DNA from: Aradus depressus
Lineage: Eukaryota > Arthropoda > Insecta > Hemiptera > Aradidae
Assembly: GCA_963662175.1 (NCBI GenBank)
Contig: OY759219.1
Span: 24,842,908-24,906,907, forward strand
Length of the DNA: 64,000 nucleotides
Direction: 5' to 3'
Part shown: in pieces, positions 30,555 to 41,569 of the stretch
Numbering within the stretch: the stretch's first letter is position 1
Layout of the letters: the number at the start of each line of letters is the position of its first letter
Translations under genes and position numbers: made by a program
Notes under the pieces: model-generated
Seen by the model: the letters and a program-made list of their open reading frames with translations, nothing else
What the model was told of the DNA's origin: nothing
Database searches by the model: none

Positions 30555-30699
30555 ATAATATTCTACACTAAATGACCCATCCCTGGCGCCAGTACCTCTT
30601 TGATGAAGCTCAGGATCCTTTCGAATCCTTTTCCTCAACTCATCTGGATTGAGGAATATTAAATTTTGATTCTCCATCTGAGGTGTGATTGACCTTCAC

Positions 30700-30772
30700 A
30701 TCTTGTCCATCAGAGCGACGAAAGAGCGCTCAGGTAGAAGACGATATGCCTCGTAGTCACAATGGCTAACAT
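30700..30772 (+). mobile_element. SINE-1 fragment
   Basis: 'tccatcagagcgacgaaagagcgctc' to 'gatatgcctcgtagtcaca' is the distal part only. Confidence 0.75.
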
Positions 30773-30874
30773 TGATAAAATTATTTTAAATATTTAAAAA
30801 TAGTTTTGATTTTTTTTTTCATGTATTATTTTTTCTCTTGTTTATAAATTTTCAATTTACACAGTACAGTAAGT

Positions 30875-31190
30875 TTTATAATCAGTCAAAAATTCCTGAG
30901 TTTTCAACAATATTTATGTAGTGTTTTCCGAACTACTGACTGAGGCTCCTTGGAGTGCTTCTGTAAATCCGATAACTCCCAAAAGGATGAATATACAAAC
31001 ACAAATGGTATATGTATCGTATTATATGTACAACCTACGATATTTTATACATAGATTCACAAGTACAACAGTGAGAGCCTTCCAGCCAAATTAGTCAATA
31101 GAGAGGAGGGTTTATAGAGACAGCAAAAACATATAATTCATGTTGGGGAAGTACACTGTCGGTGAATTTTCGCATATAACAATTTTTTTG
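30875..31190 (+). repeat. Family A repeat, internally deleted
   Basis: 'aatcagtcaaaaattcctgagttttcaac', 'ccgataactcccaaaaggatgaatatac' and the tail 'ttcatgttggggaagtacactgtcggtgaattttcg'. Confidence 0.7.
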
Positions 31191-31199
31191 GGACATTCA

Positions 31200-31725
31200 T
31201 TTTGTCGATATAAAATAAATTGACAAACTATAGAAAGGCGGATATAATCCCATTCTTCTTGCCCTATTCGAAGGAAAAGAACCAAAAACTATTTTTTTAA
31301 GTACCTATAATTATACTGAAACCAAAATTTCAAGTATATAAATTATATTTCTATTTTTAAAAAAACTATGAAAGTACCTTTTGAAGATGACGATTGAGAA
31401 TTCTTCAAACTTTTTTTTCACTCAAATTCTGGAAGGAAAATCATTTGGGTATAAGGATGAGATAGGAGATCAAATCAAAATAATTTTTTAAAAAATATAA
31501 TTTTTGAAAAATTATAATATAAAAAATAAATAAAATAAAGCCATATGCCCAAAAAGAAATAATTATCTTTACATCAAGGATATGTAGTTATATTTCGATT
31601 AAATAATGCTTCTTGAATTAAGTTGAAAGCAAAAGTGAATATTATAATATTATGTATTATATATATTATAATATATTTTTTTAAGCAAATAGTGCATTTT
31701 TATTTTCTAGGTATATATTGAGATG
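31200..31725. other. AT-rich stretch without recognised features
   Basis: Very A/T rich, with runs such as 'attataatattatgtattatatatattataatat' at 31642-31676. No gene seen. Confidence 0.4.
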
Positions 31726-31730
31726 GTATT

Positions 31731-31984
31731 ACTTCCCCAGCTGTATGACGTTAAGGTGAAACACCCATAAAATGAGTGTTGCGACACGAGATTTCATGTG
31801 TAAATTCAAAATCTCGTAAAGAAGACACCTTTTCATCAGCAGGAAGATGGGGACCGGAGGAAGTGGGCACATGAAGGTGTGTGATTTAATTAATGATTTT
31901 TAGGCAAAATGGAGCGAAAACTTGATTGATTTATTCGTGCTGGGGAAGTACATTGAATGTGATTCACCGACGATTTTTTTAATA
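31731..31984 (+). repeat. Family A repeat, short form with both ends
   Basis: Begins ACTTCCCCAGCTGTATGACG and ends GTGCTGGGGAAGTACATTG plus 'gtgattcaccgacga'. About 250 bp, so two modules are deleted while both termini are kept. Confidence 0.85.
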
Positions 31985-32221
31985 TCGGTAATATTAGAAA
32001 CTAAATGAAAAATGGAAAGGAATATGATGGATATAAGACAGGAAGTAGGCAGGAATAGTAACAATGAAGACAATGATGTTTTGACTTGGAGTCTCGGCAA
32101 CTTTCACATACCTGAAAAATAAAATAAAACATTTCAATGAGTAATACAATAATTAATGAAGTAACAATATAAGTAATAATATAGTTAATCAAATAACAAT
32201 AAAAAGTTGTCGATGAATTAC

Positions 32222-32410
32222 AGATCGGAAGGAGCACAACTCAAAAATCCCAATTTTTATATTTAAATTCAAAATCTAATGAGGATGGCACCTATGTATT
32301 TTCCGCAAAGGGGGACCAGTCAAATATTGAGCTTTAGCTAAACAGTTGGCTTTGGGAGAGCAAAAATGGAGAAGTACATAGCCAGTGGATTCACCGACGA
32401 TTTTTTTTAT
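32222..32410 (+). repeat. Family A repeat, 3' part
   Basis: 'gatcggaaggagcacaactcaaaaatccc' to 'gaagtacatagccagtggattcaccgacga'. Confidence 0.75.
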
Positions 32411-32660
32411 TTATATATATGGTTTATGTAGTTTAGTAATATTTAATTTTTACTTAATTTTAGTTTATATAAACTTATTGAAAATGTATATATGTCAATA
32501 CAGGCCCTGAAGAAGGCATAGTATCGAATAAATTCTACGAGTTCGTTTTTATCTCTCCACCCTCCTCCATTCATACATAATTTATAACAAAACTGTACAA
32601 GTATCCAATTACAATGTTATTGTTTAAAGGGAATAAATATTATTTATATTATTTGAGTAT

Positions 32661-33383
32661 ACAGAAAACTTTGCGGATGATATTGTTCTAGTTGGAAAGT
32701 CAAGCAAAGAACTAGAAACAATATCGCAGCTAACCACCACCAGCAGGAAAGTAGGACTGACGCTAAACCCGGAAAAGACAAAAGATATGACCAATTCAAG
32801 AAGATAATGTCATCATAGTTCACAACGAAGAGAGTATGTGGATGAATACCGGTACCTGGGGCAAACATTGACTTTTCAAACACGAACAGAGAATGAGGTG
32901 ATCTGCAGAATTAGAGCAGGATGGAGAAAATACTGCTTTCTGAAAACTAACCTGAAAGCCAAAACCCTGATGAGCTGTGTTTATCCATTCATTCTATATG
33001 GCGCACAGACCTGGTCGCTAACATAGAAACTGGATCGTCGTCTGGAAGTAAAGCAATTTAGGATGATAAAGAGCATGCTTGGAATAGAGATAAGTGACAG
33101 GATAAGAAACAGCGAGGTTCAACGAAAGGTGAGGCTAAGAAGCTTCCAGAAGGAAGCACACTTGCTGAAGTGGAGATGGGCCGGGCATGTGACAAGGATG
33201 GATCCTCGACGATGGGCTAAAGTCTGCATGGAGTGGATTCCTAGAGAGAGAAGAAGAGGAAAAGGAAGACCAGGACTACGGTGGAGGGACGAGATAGTGG
33301 AGAGAATAGGGGATGGATGGTACACAGTGGCCAGGAACAGAGAAAGATGGAACAAATGTATAACAGTATTATTTAAAAAATAA
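32661..33383 (+). pseudogene. RTE-type LINE reverse transcriptase, C-terminal part
   Basis: One continuous frame holds N-F-A-D-D-I-V-L-V, the catalytic motif of reverse transcriptase. It continues with L-T-L-N-P-E-K-T-K, then D-E-Y-R-Y-L-G-Q-T-L, Y-G-A-Q-T-W-S-L-T, M-L-G-I-E-I-S-D-R-I-R-N, W-R-W-A-G-H-V and G-R-P-G-L-R-W-R-D. This order and wording are typical of RTE-clade ORF2. Two in-frame stops (32805-32807 and 33024-33026) kill it. It ends with a natural stop. Fingers, palm start and endonuclease are missing, so the copy is 5'-truncated. Confidence 0.9.
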
Positions 33384-33389
33384 CTTTCA

Positions 33390-34070
33390 TTTTTAGTTGT
33401 GTTTTTATTTTATCTTGTTTTATTTTTATTTTTTTCTTTATTCAAGAAGTAACAATTTTACTTAAGAAATAATTTAATTTAGGAACAATCGTTAAAATTC
33501 AATAGCAACTAGTCATTTTCCTTTTTTTCCCATTTTTTCATTAATTAAAAAAAAAATTTCTGATTTCCTTTCAGATTCTTTTCGGACTGCTTTTCTGATT
33601 TCTTCTGTTGAAAGAGCAATTGACTCAAAACCTCCAAAAGGAGGAGAGGCTTTTGTTCTAAAAGAATCAATAAAATTATTTTATTTTATACAGAAAAAGA
33701 ATAAAAAACTTTTGGGGCCCAATTTGAATGAAGTACGTACATTGATATGAGTAATGATAAGTCTATTGTACAAGTGCCCTAGATTTACGTAATGGTCATC
33801 GAAATGCGTATTGCTTACGCTATAGTTCCAAGAAGGCTGATCGTTAGCCCATATTGTCCCTTGGACGTAAAGAAGCCTAGTTGCGGATGGCTAAGGCCAG
33901 GTTTGACAAATGATGGTCCTGTGAGCTGGGTTGGACATAGAATACATCACACACCCCCTCTATAAACTTCATTATGTCTCACATCTTTTGTCATTTATCT
34001 TGGTTCGTTCTCTCGGTTCGCCACCCAAACATCACCATCAGTACGACCTACTCCAGAGCCCTTACCCTTT
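33390..34070. other. Unassigned stretch
   Basis: The LINE 3' flank is T-rich to 33540. The part at 33780-34060 is unique and GC-richer, without a recognisable frame. Confidence 0.35.
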
Positions 34071-34079
34071 TAAACAAAT

Positions 34080-34264
34080 GATTATGTTCAGAACAGAATA
34101 TCCGTGATTATGTTCAGAACGGAATATCCGTGATTACGTTCAGAACGGAATATCCGTGATTATATTCAGAAAAGGAATATCCGTGATTATGTTCAGAACG
34201 GAATATCCGTGATTATGTTCAGAACGGAATATCCGGGATTATGTTCAGAACGGAATATCCGTGT
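34080..34264 (+). repeat. Tandem array, 26-bp unit
   Basis: Seven units of TGATTATGTTCAGAACGGAATATCCG with few changes (one unit has TATATTCAGAAAAGG). The array abuts the start of a family A copy. Confidence 0.95.
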
Positions 34265-34267
34265 TTT

Positions 34268-34765
34268 ACTTCCCCAGCTCTATAGGGAACAACTGTAAGG
34301 GAAGTTATGTAATCGGTCGCAAATTCGGAATTTTATATTTTCCCGATCTCTAGATTTCGAATATATATAATAAAAAAAAAATATATTGACTGTCTGTGTG
34401 TCTGTGAACACGATAACTCCTGAAAGAACGGATATATAGACACAAAATTTTATATGTGAACCCAGAACCCACTAACGACGACACCCATTCTATTTCAGCC
34501 AAATCGACCAAAGAAAACGAGAAGATTAGGGGAAGTCTTAACATAAAAAACTCTAATAACTCCCGATAGAATGAATATATCGACATTTTAAATGTAATTA
34601 TAATAAAAAACCAAAAAAGACGATGTAATGAATTTATCTACACGAAATTTAGTATGAGGACTTAGGGGCCCGTATACAATCGACTGATTTTGAAGGAGGA
34701 GAGTCACATTAATTGATTAATTCGTTCTGGGGAAGTATATTGCCTGTGATTTACGGACGATATTT
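34268..34765 (+). repeat. Family A repeat, full length
   Basis: Begins ACTTCCCCAGCTCTATAGG and passes through the cggtcgcaaattcgg block, 'gtgtctgtgaacacgataactcc' and two further modules. It ends TTCTGGGGAAGTATATTGCCTGTGATTTACGGACGAT. About 500 bp. Confidence 0.88.
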
Positions 34766-34867
34766 TTTGTATGTTGTTTCATATATATACAACCGTGTCC
34801 CTCTATCGCAACACCTTCATATTAGCGTTGTCACCCGACTATCCAGTTGTCAACCATGTCTCATTAC

Positions 34868-35150
34868 TTGCCTACTGAGCTCAAGAACGGGTTCGAAACG
34901 CGACCGAGGCCCTTAGATTTTTTATATGGGAGGTGAAAAAACATTGAGCACGCCGTCCTTCGGATGGGACGTTAAGCAATGGGTCCCAAGCCTGTATGTC
35001 AGATACTCCTTGAAGACTCTAGGTAAATACAAATTTAGGGCTCCCAAATTGAGTCGGGCTAATGTCCACCAGAGCGATAAAAGAGTGCTCTGGTAGTAGG
35101 CGATATGACTTGATAGTTGATGCCCGGGCATGAGTAACAAAAACTAACAA
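34868..35150 (+). mobile_element. SINE-1 copy, A box lost
   Basis: Starts inside the tRNA part (tactgagctcaag), has a B box GGGTTCGAAACGC with changes, a good central block (CCGTCCTTCGGATGGGACGT) and a GCCCGGGCATGAGTAACAAAAACTAAC tail. Confidence 0.9.
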
Positions 35151-35404
35151 ATAGGTATTTACAACTGTATAGTAAAAAATAACAAGCAAATGCGCTAAGA
35201 GAGAGGAAATGGCAATGTCAAAATGACAAGAGGAAAAAAATCACCCAATAGTAACTCTCCCTAGCCGCAGTGTTGATATATGATAATGGTATCAAATATT
35301 CATATGATCAAAATAAAAATTTGATTTTTGCTTAATTTTTGGTTTTCACATTAACCTCAAAAAATCAACTGATAAAGAGCTATTTTATGTTTTAATCTCT
35401 CTCT

Positions 35405-35580
35405 TTCAACCCCACTGCCGTTCAAAATTTCGCGTTGCCACATGATCTACTTCTGAATCGGGCTTTATAAGAATGCTATTTATGAAATTTCATGAAAATT
35501 TCGCGTTGCCACATGACCTACTTCTGAATCGGGCTTTATAAGAATGCTATTTATGAAATTTCATGAAAATCCGATTCGGT
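35405..35580 (-). repeat. Helitron-type module with a 75-bp tandem duplication
   Basis: 'ccgttcaaaattt', 'gccacatgatctac' and 'atgaaatttcatgaaaatccg' correspond in reverse to the 120-bp modules of the Helitron at 15820. A 75-bp part (35431-35573) is present twice in tandem with one visible difference. No Helitron terminus was found nearby. Confidence 0.65.
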
Positions 35581-35795
35581 TACAGTCAAATTTGTCAATT
35601 AGAAGAGGGAGTTTAAGTGGAGAGTAGCCTAAACATCAAAATTTCAGATTGATAACTACGTAACAATGTGATTTTCAGCCAAATTGTGTAACGAAGGAGA
35701 GGGAGCGCGGAAACTTGATTTAATTTTTTATGTTGGCGTCCATCTTTTTAACCTTTGTTACTCCCTCAGTGGTACTCTTAATATAAGTAACGTTT

Positions 35796-36059
35796 TCATA
35801 CAATGTATCCATTGTTGTTATTTTTTTTTAGGTCCGCCATTACCGTAACCCCCTTGAGTTGATCTAACTGGACCGCCTGGAGGTCCATTGTCCACCCTGA
35901 AGACTGCTGATTGGACAGAAATAACGCGGACCCGAACCCCCGTCGACCAATCCAACGTTTTTGTTCACAAGCTTCGTTCAGGTTGGTCGATTTCACTGTC
36001 AGTCCCCAAGAGTCAAGGCACTCTTTCATGAACCTCCTCCCCCCCAAAAAAAGAAACAA
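35796..36059 (-). other. Open frame in a unique GC-richer stretch, unrecognised
   Basis: The minus frame of 87 residues has fairly normal amino-acid composition but no known domain and no splice or promoter support. Opposed CCAAT motifs (ATTGG at 35910, CCAAT at 35948) lie inside it, so it could instead be regulatory sequence. Confidence 0.2.
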
Positions 36060-36182
36060 AAAAAGCGATAGTGAAGCTTGAACTTGGAATAAATATTTTG
36101 TAAAAAGCGTTCTCCAAATCAGCGATTGTCATAGAGGAGTGTAAACTACGTACTTTATGTGTTAGTAAGATGTTGTAGGACC

Positions 36183-36263
36183 GGTTTTCCTTTAACCGCT
36201 ACGCTGTGTGGGTGGAATGTACCACTGATGATGACGCTGTTGCATTGAAAACCCATTCTGGTC
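36183..36263 (+). ncRNA. Hammerhead-like motif, second subfamily, with inverted partner
   Basis: From 36221: ACCA-CTGATGA-T-GACGC-TGTT-GCATT-GAAA-ACCCATT-C-TGGT. Core and helix I are intact, but helix II and helix III each carry changes relative to the copy at 4526-4569. Immediately upstream GGACCGGTTTTCC (36178-36190) is the reversed 3' half of the same motif, so two motifs face outward here. The downstream block resembles that beside the 4526 copy. Confidence 0.55.
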
Positions 36264-36339
36264 AAAAATAAAACTGTGGGAAAACAACTCCTTTTATTTC
36301 CATGGGAAAACTACTTACGATTCACCGAAAATAAAATAT

Positions 36340-36470
36340 CCTTCAGGGTCTAAGTACAATTTTACAAGATACCGTTTACATTTAGGAATCAAAATTCTCT
36401 TCGGTTAAACGTTGTGGAGAAAACAGAAAGACACAATTTATATTCATTAAACAGTCAAATTAACGCTCTT
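36340..36470 (+). repeat. Family C repeat fragment
   Basis: 'tctaagtacaattttacaagatacc' also occurs near 20945-20980, and 'tggagaaaacagaaagacacaattta' resembles the internal family C block. Confidence 0.45.
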
Positions 36471-36479
36471 CAATCCTGT

Positions 36480-36950
36480 GTATACCATTTTTGTTAAATT
36501 GGAGCTTCTAAGTTGAGAAACGCGGACAAATTCTTATAAGAAATAGGAATATATACGTAAGAAATAGAATGAAATTTAAACTAAGAAATCTCCGTGGCTT
36601 TGCAGTTAGGAATTTGTTTGTTCTGAAATACGAGTATTTACTTCCCTTTTTTTTAAATAATAAAATTAAAATTAAAAACAAATTTATTAAATTCTAACCA
36701 GATAAGCTAATTTATTGTGATATGCTTGAAGAAATGACGTGTGTTTTTAATAAAATAATTACTGATCAGAAGCTTATCTGCAAAATAACTAAATTTTTCA
36801 ACAAACTTGTCTTAGTTTATTTTATAACAAAACCTGTAACATAATGCCAAAACTATGCCGATAGTTTCTGTATAATTTTTTTGTGAAATGTACAATATTT
36901 CAAGAATGAATTTTTTTTTATTTATGTAGTTGTAAATAGGTATTTTATTA
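36480..36950. other. AT-rich stretch without recognised features
   Basis: No gene or family member recognised. Confidence 0.35.
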
Positions 36951-36954
36951 TTTT

Positions 36955-37240
36955 GTACCGGAGAGCCTTATTATTTTTCGAGGATGCCTTCATCAAAAAA
37001 ATACATCATTTAGTAAAAAGTTAGAAAAAAATTCTAATTACTAATATATATATACATAAAAATATTGACTATATTGTTCTAAAATGCATAACACCGATTA
37101 GCCATTCAAATTTTTATAGCTTTTTAATTTTTTTTTTTTTTTTTTTTTTGTGGAGAACCTGAAGGTGATTGTAACCTCAAAAGCTGGCTAGAACAATGTA
37201 ATAACATCTGTGAGACGTCAGACTAATTATTTTGCAAGCT
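36955..37240. repeat. Decayed head-to-head pair of hammerhead-type repeats
   Basis: The left motif (36963-36995, minus) reads TTGATGA...ATCCT-CGAAAA and the right motif (37158-37190, plus) reads CCTGAAGG...CCTC-AAAA-GCTGGCTAG. Both derive from the motif at 23286/23577 by substitutions that destroy the core. The right copy keeps the 'acatctgtgagacgtcagacta' flank. Confidence 0.6.
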
Positions 37241-37299
37241 GTGAAATAATAATCTCTCACTACATAAATAAAACGAACTAATTTTTTCCTAATATTGTC

Positions 37300-37380
37300 T
37301 ATAAAAAAAATTATATATACATATATATAAAGTACAGTGGAAATTATATATATATATTTATATATATATATTATTGTATA
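37300..37380. repeat. (TA)n-rich microsatellite
   Basis: Two TA-rich runs around 37312-37330 and 37343-37372. Confidence 0.85.
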
Positions 37381-37499
37381 GCTGGGAAAGACAATAATAT
37401 TATCCACAGAGCCAGATATAGAGAAGAAATAATATGATAATAACTGTTGGAATAACTGGTCTATAAGGAAGCATACTTCAAAATATTTATATCTCCAAT

Positions 37500-37910
37500 T
37501 TAAACGTCCGTTTTACAATACTCGAGATTAGATTATTTCTCTGTTAAAAACAGAGTAACGTTTGTTTGCGCATAAAAATCAACTGTCGAAGAGAAACACA
37601 AACAAACATACACGGAAAACACGTAGGTGACTGAGACGTGACAGATAGTTGTGTGATGTGGAAGACTAGAGTCACACAAGTGGCCAGACAACAAGACACA
37701 AGGCGAGAGGAGGACATCCCAAGGATAGTCATTAAGAGACCTAAGGTGGGAGGTACTGTGACCTGGCTCTGTGACCCTTGGAGGTTCGTCTGTCCGTCGT
37801 GACCTCTCTGACCTCCTGTGAGTCCTGCGACACTAATGAAAACGTTATCTACGTACTGTCAGTAGTAATGGATACATTATAATAGAAAGTTGGGCATTAG
37901 TTACATGAAA
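37500..37910. other. Unique GC-richer stretch, no gene recognised
   Basis: The region 37600-37830 is clearly richer in G+C than its neighbours and shares nothing with the repeat families, but every frame is broken by stops. It may be single-copy regulatory or untranslated sequence. Confidence 0.3.
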
Positions 37911-37919
37911 TGAATCTAG

Positions 37920-38285
37920 TTATGTTTTTATTTACGAAGTAAGGGGGAGGTGATGTAATCGATCAAAAATTCGAAGCAGAGTTTTCAACAGAATTTCATG
38001 TTTTCCGACCTCTAGATTACAAATATGAAAAACAAAATCTATGTCTCTGTACGATAACGAAATTTTATATGTGAATCTAGAACCTTTGAACGACAACAAC
38101 TATTGATTTTCAACCAAATCGACAAAAAGTAAGGGAAGATTAACGTAAAAACACTAACAATTGCCGATAGAATGAATTTATCGACACGAAATGTTATAGG
38201 TGTGACCACAGGGACAACACAAATCAATTTTCAGCCGTTGTAATGAATGTATCGAACCAAATTTCATATGTGAACTATAACAGGT
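37920..38285 (+). repeat. Family A repeat, 5' two thirds
   Basis: 'gatgtaatcgatcaaaaattcgaagcagag', 'cagaatttcatgttttccgacctctag', 'gtctctgtacgataacg' and a second module. Ends next to a SINE. Confidence 0.82.
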
Positions 38286-38299
38286 GGTGGGTATTATTG

Positions 38300-38515
38300 C
38301 TAAGCATGCCGTCCTTCGGATGAGACGTTAAGCAATGGTCCCGAGCCTGTATGATGTCAGGTACTCGTTAATCTTATTCTAAGCCTGGGAAGGCAAAATT
38401 ATGACTCCCACAAAAGATTCGGGCTCATGTTCACCAGTACGACGAAAGAGCGCTCTGGTAGTAGCCGATATGACCTCGAAGTTAAAGCCCGGGCATGAGT
38501 CATAATAACTAAACT
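38300..38515 (+). mobile_element. SINE-1 copy without tRNA head
   Basis: Starts at 'gcatgccgtccttcggatgagacgtt' and ends GCCCGGGCATGAGTCATAATAACTAAA. Confidence 0.9.
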
Positions 38516-38849
38516 ATTAAGTAAATTTGTTTTCCCTTCACTTTTAACTTTTGAAGTTTTGAAGGGTCATCAAGCGTATATCATTGGAAAATCGTGAATA
38601 AATAATTACTCACTGCACTGTGCATTATTTATTAAATCACAAATAGTCTCACCCCAACAGACGTTGGAAGTAGACGTTATTATTCCGGAGAACATATCTC
38701 GGCTTCTAATTATCATAGATTAAAGTGCTATGGATCACAGTGAAGGAATATTATTAAAGAACTGTTGTACTAAGAACCATTTTTTTAGTAGGACTAACCG
38801 TTTTCCCATAAAACAAGCAAACGTCTAAAAAAAAGGGAATCAAAACAAG

Positions 38850-39010
38850 ACTTTAGGACGGTTTTAAGCGTGTATTTCGCAAACCGGACTACCTTCGAAA
38901 AATTAAAATGTATATAAGATGTGCCTTTCAGTTTTCTGTACAACTTTTATTTGTAGTCATTATTTTTTGCTGATTTCGGCCACAACCCAGAGCTAACTTA
39001 GCACATGTGA
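38850..39010 (-). repeat. Family C repeat fragment
   Basis: 'ggacggttttaagcgtgtatttcgcaaaccgg' and 'gtgcctttcagttttctgtac' are family C blocks in reverse. Confidence 0.6.
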
Positions 39011-40610
39011 TATATTCACTTAAAATTTCAGGTTAATTGCTAATATCGTAATTACAATGCTCACACGTAGAATATATTTATTTTTTTTCACTGAATATCT
39101 GTATTATCTGTATACTAATACATTCTATAAAAGAGCAAAATAAGGATATAATAAGTATATTTTTTTGAAGAAGGGAAGTTCCTATATCGCATAGGAAGTG
39201 AATAGATAGACTTCTTACTGAGAAATTCTAAAAATATGTTTTCCTGTGTATTTTGAGAGATTGAAAGTGAAATTTCTCATTTTTTGGGTAAAACATTCTC
39301 GGTAAATATAAATAATAGTTTATGGAAAGATTAGATAAGATAAATGCATATTATTTATAACATGAGTATTTTCTATTAAGCTAAAGTCCTGTAGTAATCA
39401 TTTTCAAGTATTCAAATCTGCAATTTTTACTTGGAACTATGCTAGTTACTTAAGAACTTAATTGCAAAGGGTTATAAAACCGCATATTCAGAGTCACAAT
39501 TGGTCAATGGTTATAACTTCAAGTTGAAATTGAAATATATATATTTTTGACCGATTATATAATTTCGTCTAAATAGCTGGAAAAGTATAGTTTGGAGTTC
39601 CATGAAATCCATAGCATTACCAAAGAGAACTATAGTCCAGAAAATGTCTTAGACTTTTCCGTCTACTCTGCGATACATAATGAGACCACGTCTGGTCTGA
39701 GACGGCAGATGGAAATGTTCCCAAGATGTTAGTTGGGCGATGAATCCTGAACCTCGCGAACTTCGACAACTAACAAGAATCCTCCACTTTTGCACAGACC
39801 ACTGTCCCAACTTCTCCGACCTCTCAAAATAATTTCATGCTGGAAATTATTGGGTATAAGAAAGACACTCATAGATTGTGAATTGGCTTTAAATGAGTTG
39901 CATACCTCGGACATATAATGAGATGTTACGCTCCTGCGAACCCTGCTACACTTTTTTTCTCGCACATCTTCCAACCTGGTCTGGGCTAGGCAGGGTGTGT
40001 GCCAGGAATGCTAAGTGTACCAGGGAGTGGTCTGTATTATCTCCTAAGAACCCCGTGCCCCATTGTCTCTGGGGGAGTCCCCCCCTGTCCCCTCCAAACA
40101 GTCACATAGTCACACATCTAGACTACAACTTCCATTAATGTTACAGGTAACTTTGTCAAATGTTTTCAATAATGTACTTTCCCAGTGCCAATTAAGTCCC
40201 TCTGAAAACAATTTATCGAAATTAAATAGTGCGTCTAATTAGTTGTGTTGTGGAGGTGGACAGTCTAGAGAGAGAAGTGTTTTTAGGGTTAAGGTGTAGT
40301 GCAGTCTGAGTGACAGAAGGTGTAGAGGAGATGTAAGAGTGAAAATTATAACATTGGAAGTACGTAGAAGAGAAAAGGCACTTTTTATTTATATGTATAT
40401 AAGACCAAAATATAAAAGAATTATTAATAGTGGCCACTATAAGACAGAAAAAAGACTAATATAGTTTTAACTAACTAGTTCGTAAGATTTAATTTTTTTA
40501 TTTCCATCTTAGTTTTTAATTTTATAATATAGGTTAAAAAAAATTAACCCAATATTTGTTCTCTAATTCTATGCTATTCATTTTCCCTGTGAACGCAGTA
40601 AGAGGGATTA
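39011..40610. other. Unique stretch without recognised gene
   Basis: AT-rich to about 39580, then GC-richer unique sequence (39600-40140) with opposed short open frames that resemble nothing known. From 40140 it is AT-rich again. No repeat family members. Confidence 0.35.
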
Positions 40611-40617
40611 GATTTAA

Positions 40618-40790
40618 CATTTTTTAAATGAAACAATATGGCATCTCATTATCATCTGTAGAAGAAATCCAATTGAAATAATTATTAGTTGATTTTTTTT
40701 TAAATACGTGCACGTTATTCAAAATTGCAAGTCTTGAACTTTCGATATGTTTTTAGGGCCTAAATTTTGCTTTCGAAAACTCAAAATTTA
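40618..40790 (-). repeat. Family F repeat, copy 1
   Basis: 'aatatggcatctcattat', 'aattgcaagtcttgaactttcga' and 'tagggcctaaatttt' recur in reverse at 41815-41980. Confidence 0.65.
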
Positions 40791-40970
40791 GTAGAAGACC
40801 AGCTATAATCTCTACAGGAAATGTGGTAATATTTATTATTTGTTTATTTATCATTATTTTTGTTTCAATTTGTTATTAATTTTATTATTTAAATTAATTT
40901 ATATTTTATTCACACTTTTTTTTTAATTATCACAATATATTCATTCTATTGGGAGTTTTAAGGGAGTTTA

Positions 40971-41140
40971 AGTGCGATGTACTTAGTTATGTAATCGGTC
41001 AAAAGTGCGATGTACTTAGTTATGTAATCGGTCAAAAGTGCGATGTACTTAGTTATGTAATCGGTCAAAAGTGCGATGTACTTAGTTATGTAATCGGTCA
41101 AAAATGCAATGTACTTAGTTATGTAATCGGTCAAAAGTTC
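40971..41140 (+). repeat. 33-bp tandem array derived from family A
   Basis: Five units of GCGATGTACTTAGTTATGTAATCGGTCAAAAGT; four are near-identical and the fifth is slightly changed. The unit contains the family A segment 'agttatgtaatcggtcaaaa'. The 11-residue open peptide repeats on both strands are by-products. Confidence 0.95.
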
Positions 41141-41335
41141 GAAGTTGAGTTTTCCCCGGTCTTTCATGTTTTCCGACCTATGTAATGACACAACATATAA
41201 TAATAGTATGAAGATTCAGAAGCCATTGAGTTTTAGCTCAAATTGACGATTGGCTTTGGAGGGAGAGCGAAAATGTAATTGATTAATTCGTGCTGGGGAA
41301 GTACATAGCCGGTGATTCACCGACGACCATTTTTT
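41141..41335 (+). repeat. Family A repeat, ends joined
   Basis: Continues from the array through 'gttttccccggtctttcatgttttccgacc' and jumps to the third module and the tail TGCTGGGGAAGTACATAGCCGGTGATTCACCGACGA. Confidence 0.85.
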
Positions 41336-41569
41336 TTTTTTTGCGGTTAAGTAGTTAATGCTATGTCGTGTTCAGATCTCAATACGATTTAATGAGACTC
41401 ATAAAAACCAACACAATAATGATCAGTAATTTACAACCGTATCTAAGGAGCGTATTGTAGGCAAGAATTGACTCGAGATAGATACGACAGGGATCTTGTA
41501 TTATGTAACAAATTGGTAAGTATAAAATACATAATATGACTACATGTCATCACTGTTAGTGCAAAATGT

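Noticed and set aside
32501..32545. Hammerhead-like CTGAAGA...CGAA sequence
   Set aside because: Helix II cannot form, GAAA is broken and there is no palindromic helix III; at best a distant relic.
40949..41191. Opposed open frames with repeated C-D-V-L-S-Y-V-I-G-Q-K and its antisense
   Set aside because: Both come from the 33-bp tandem array, whose length is a multiple of three.
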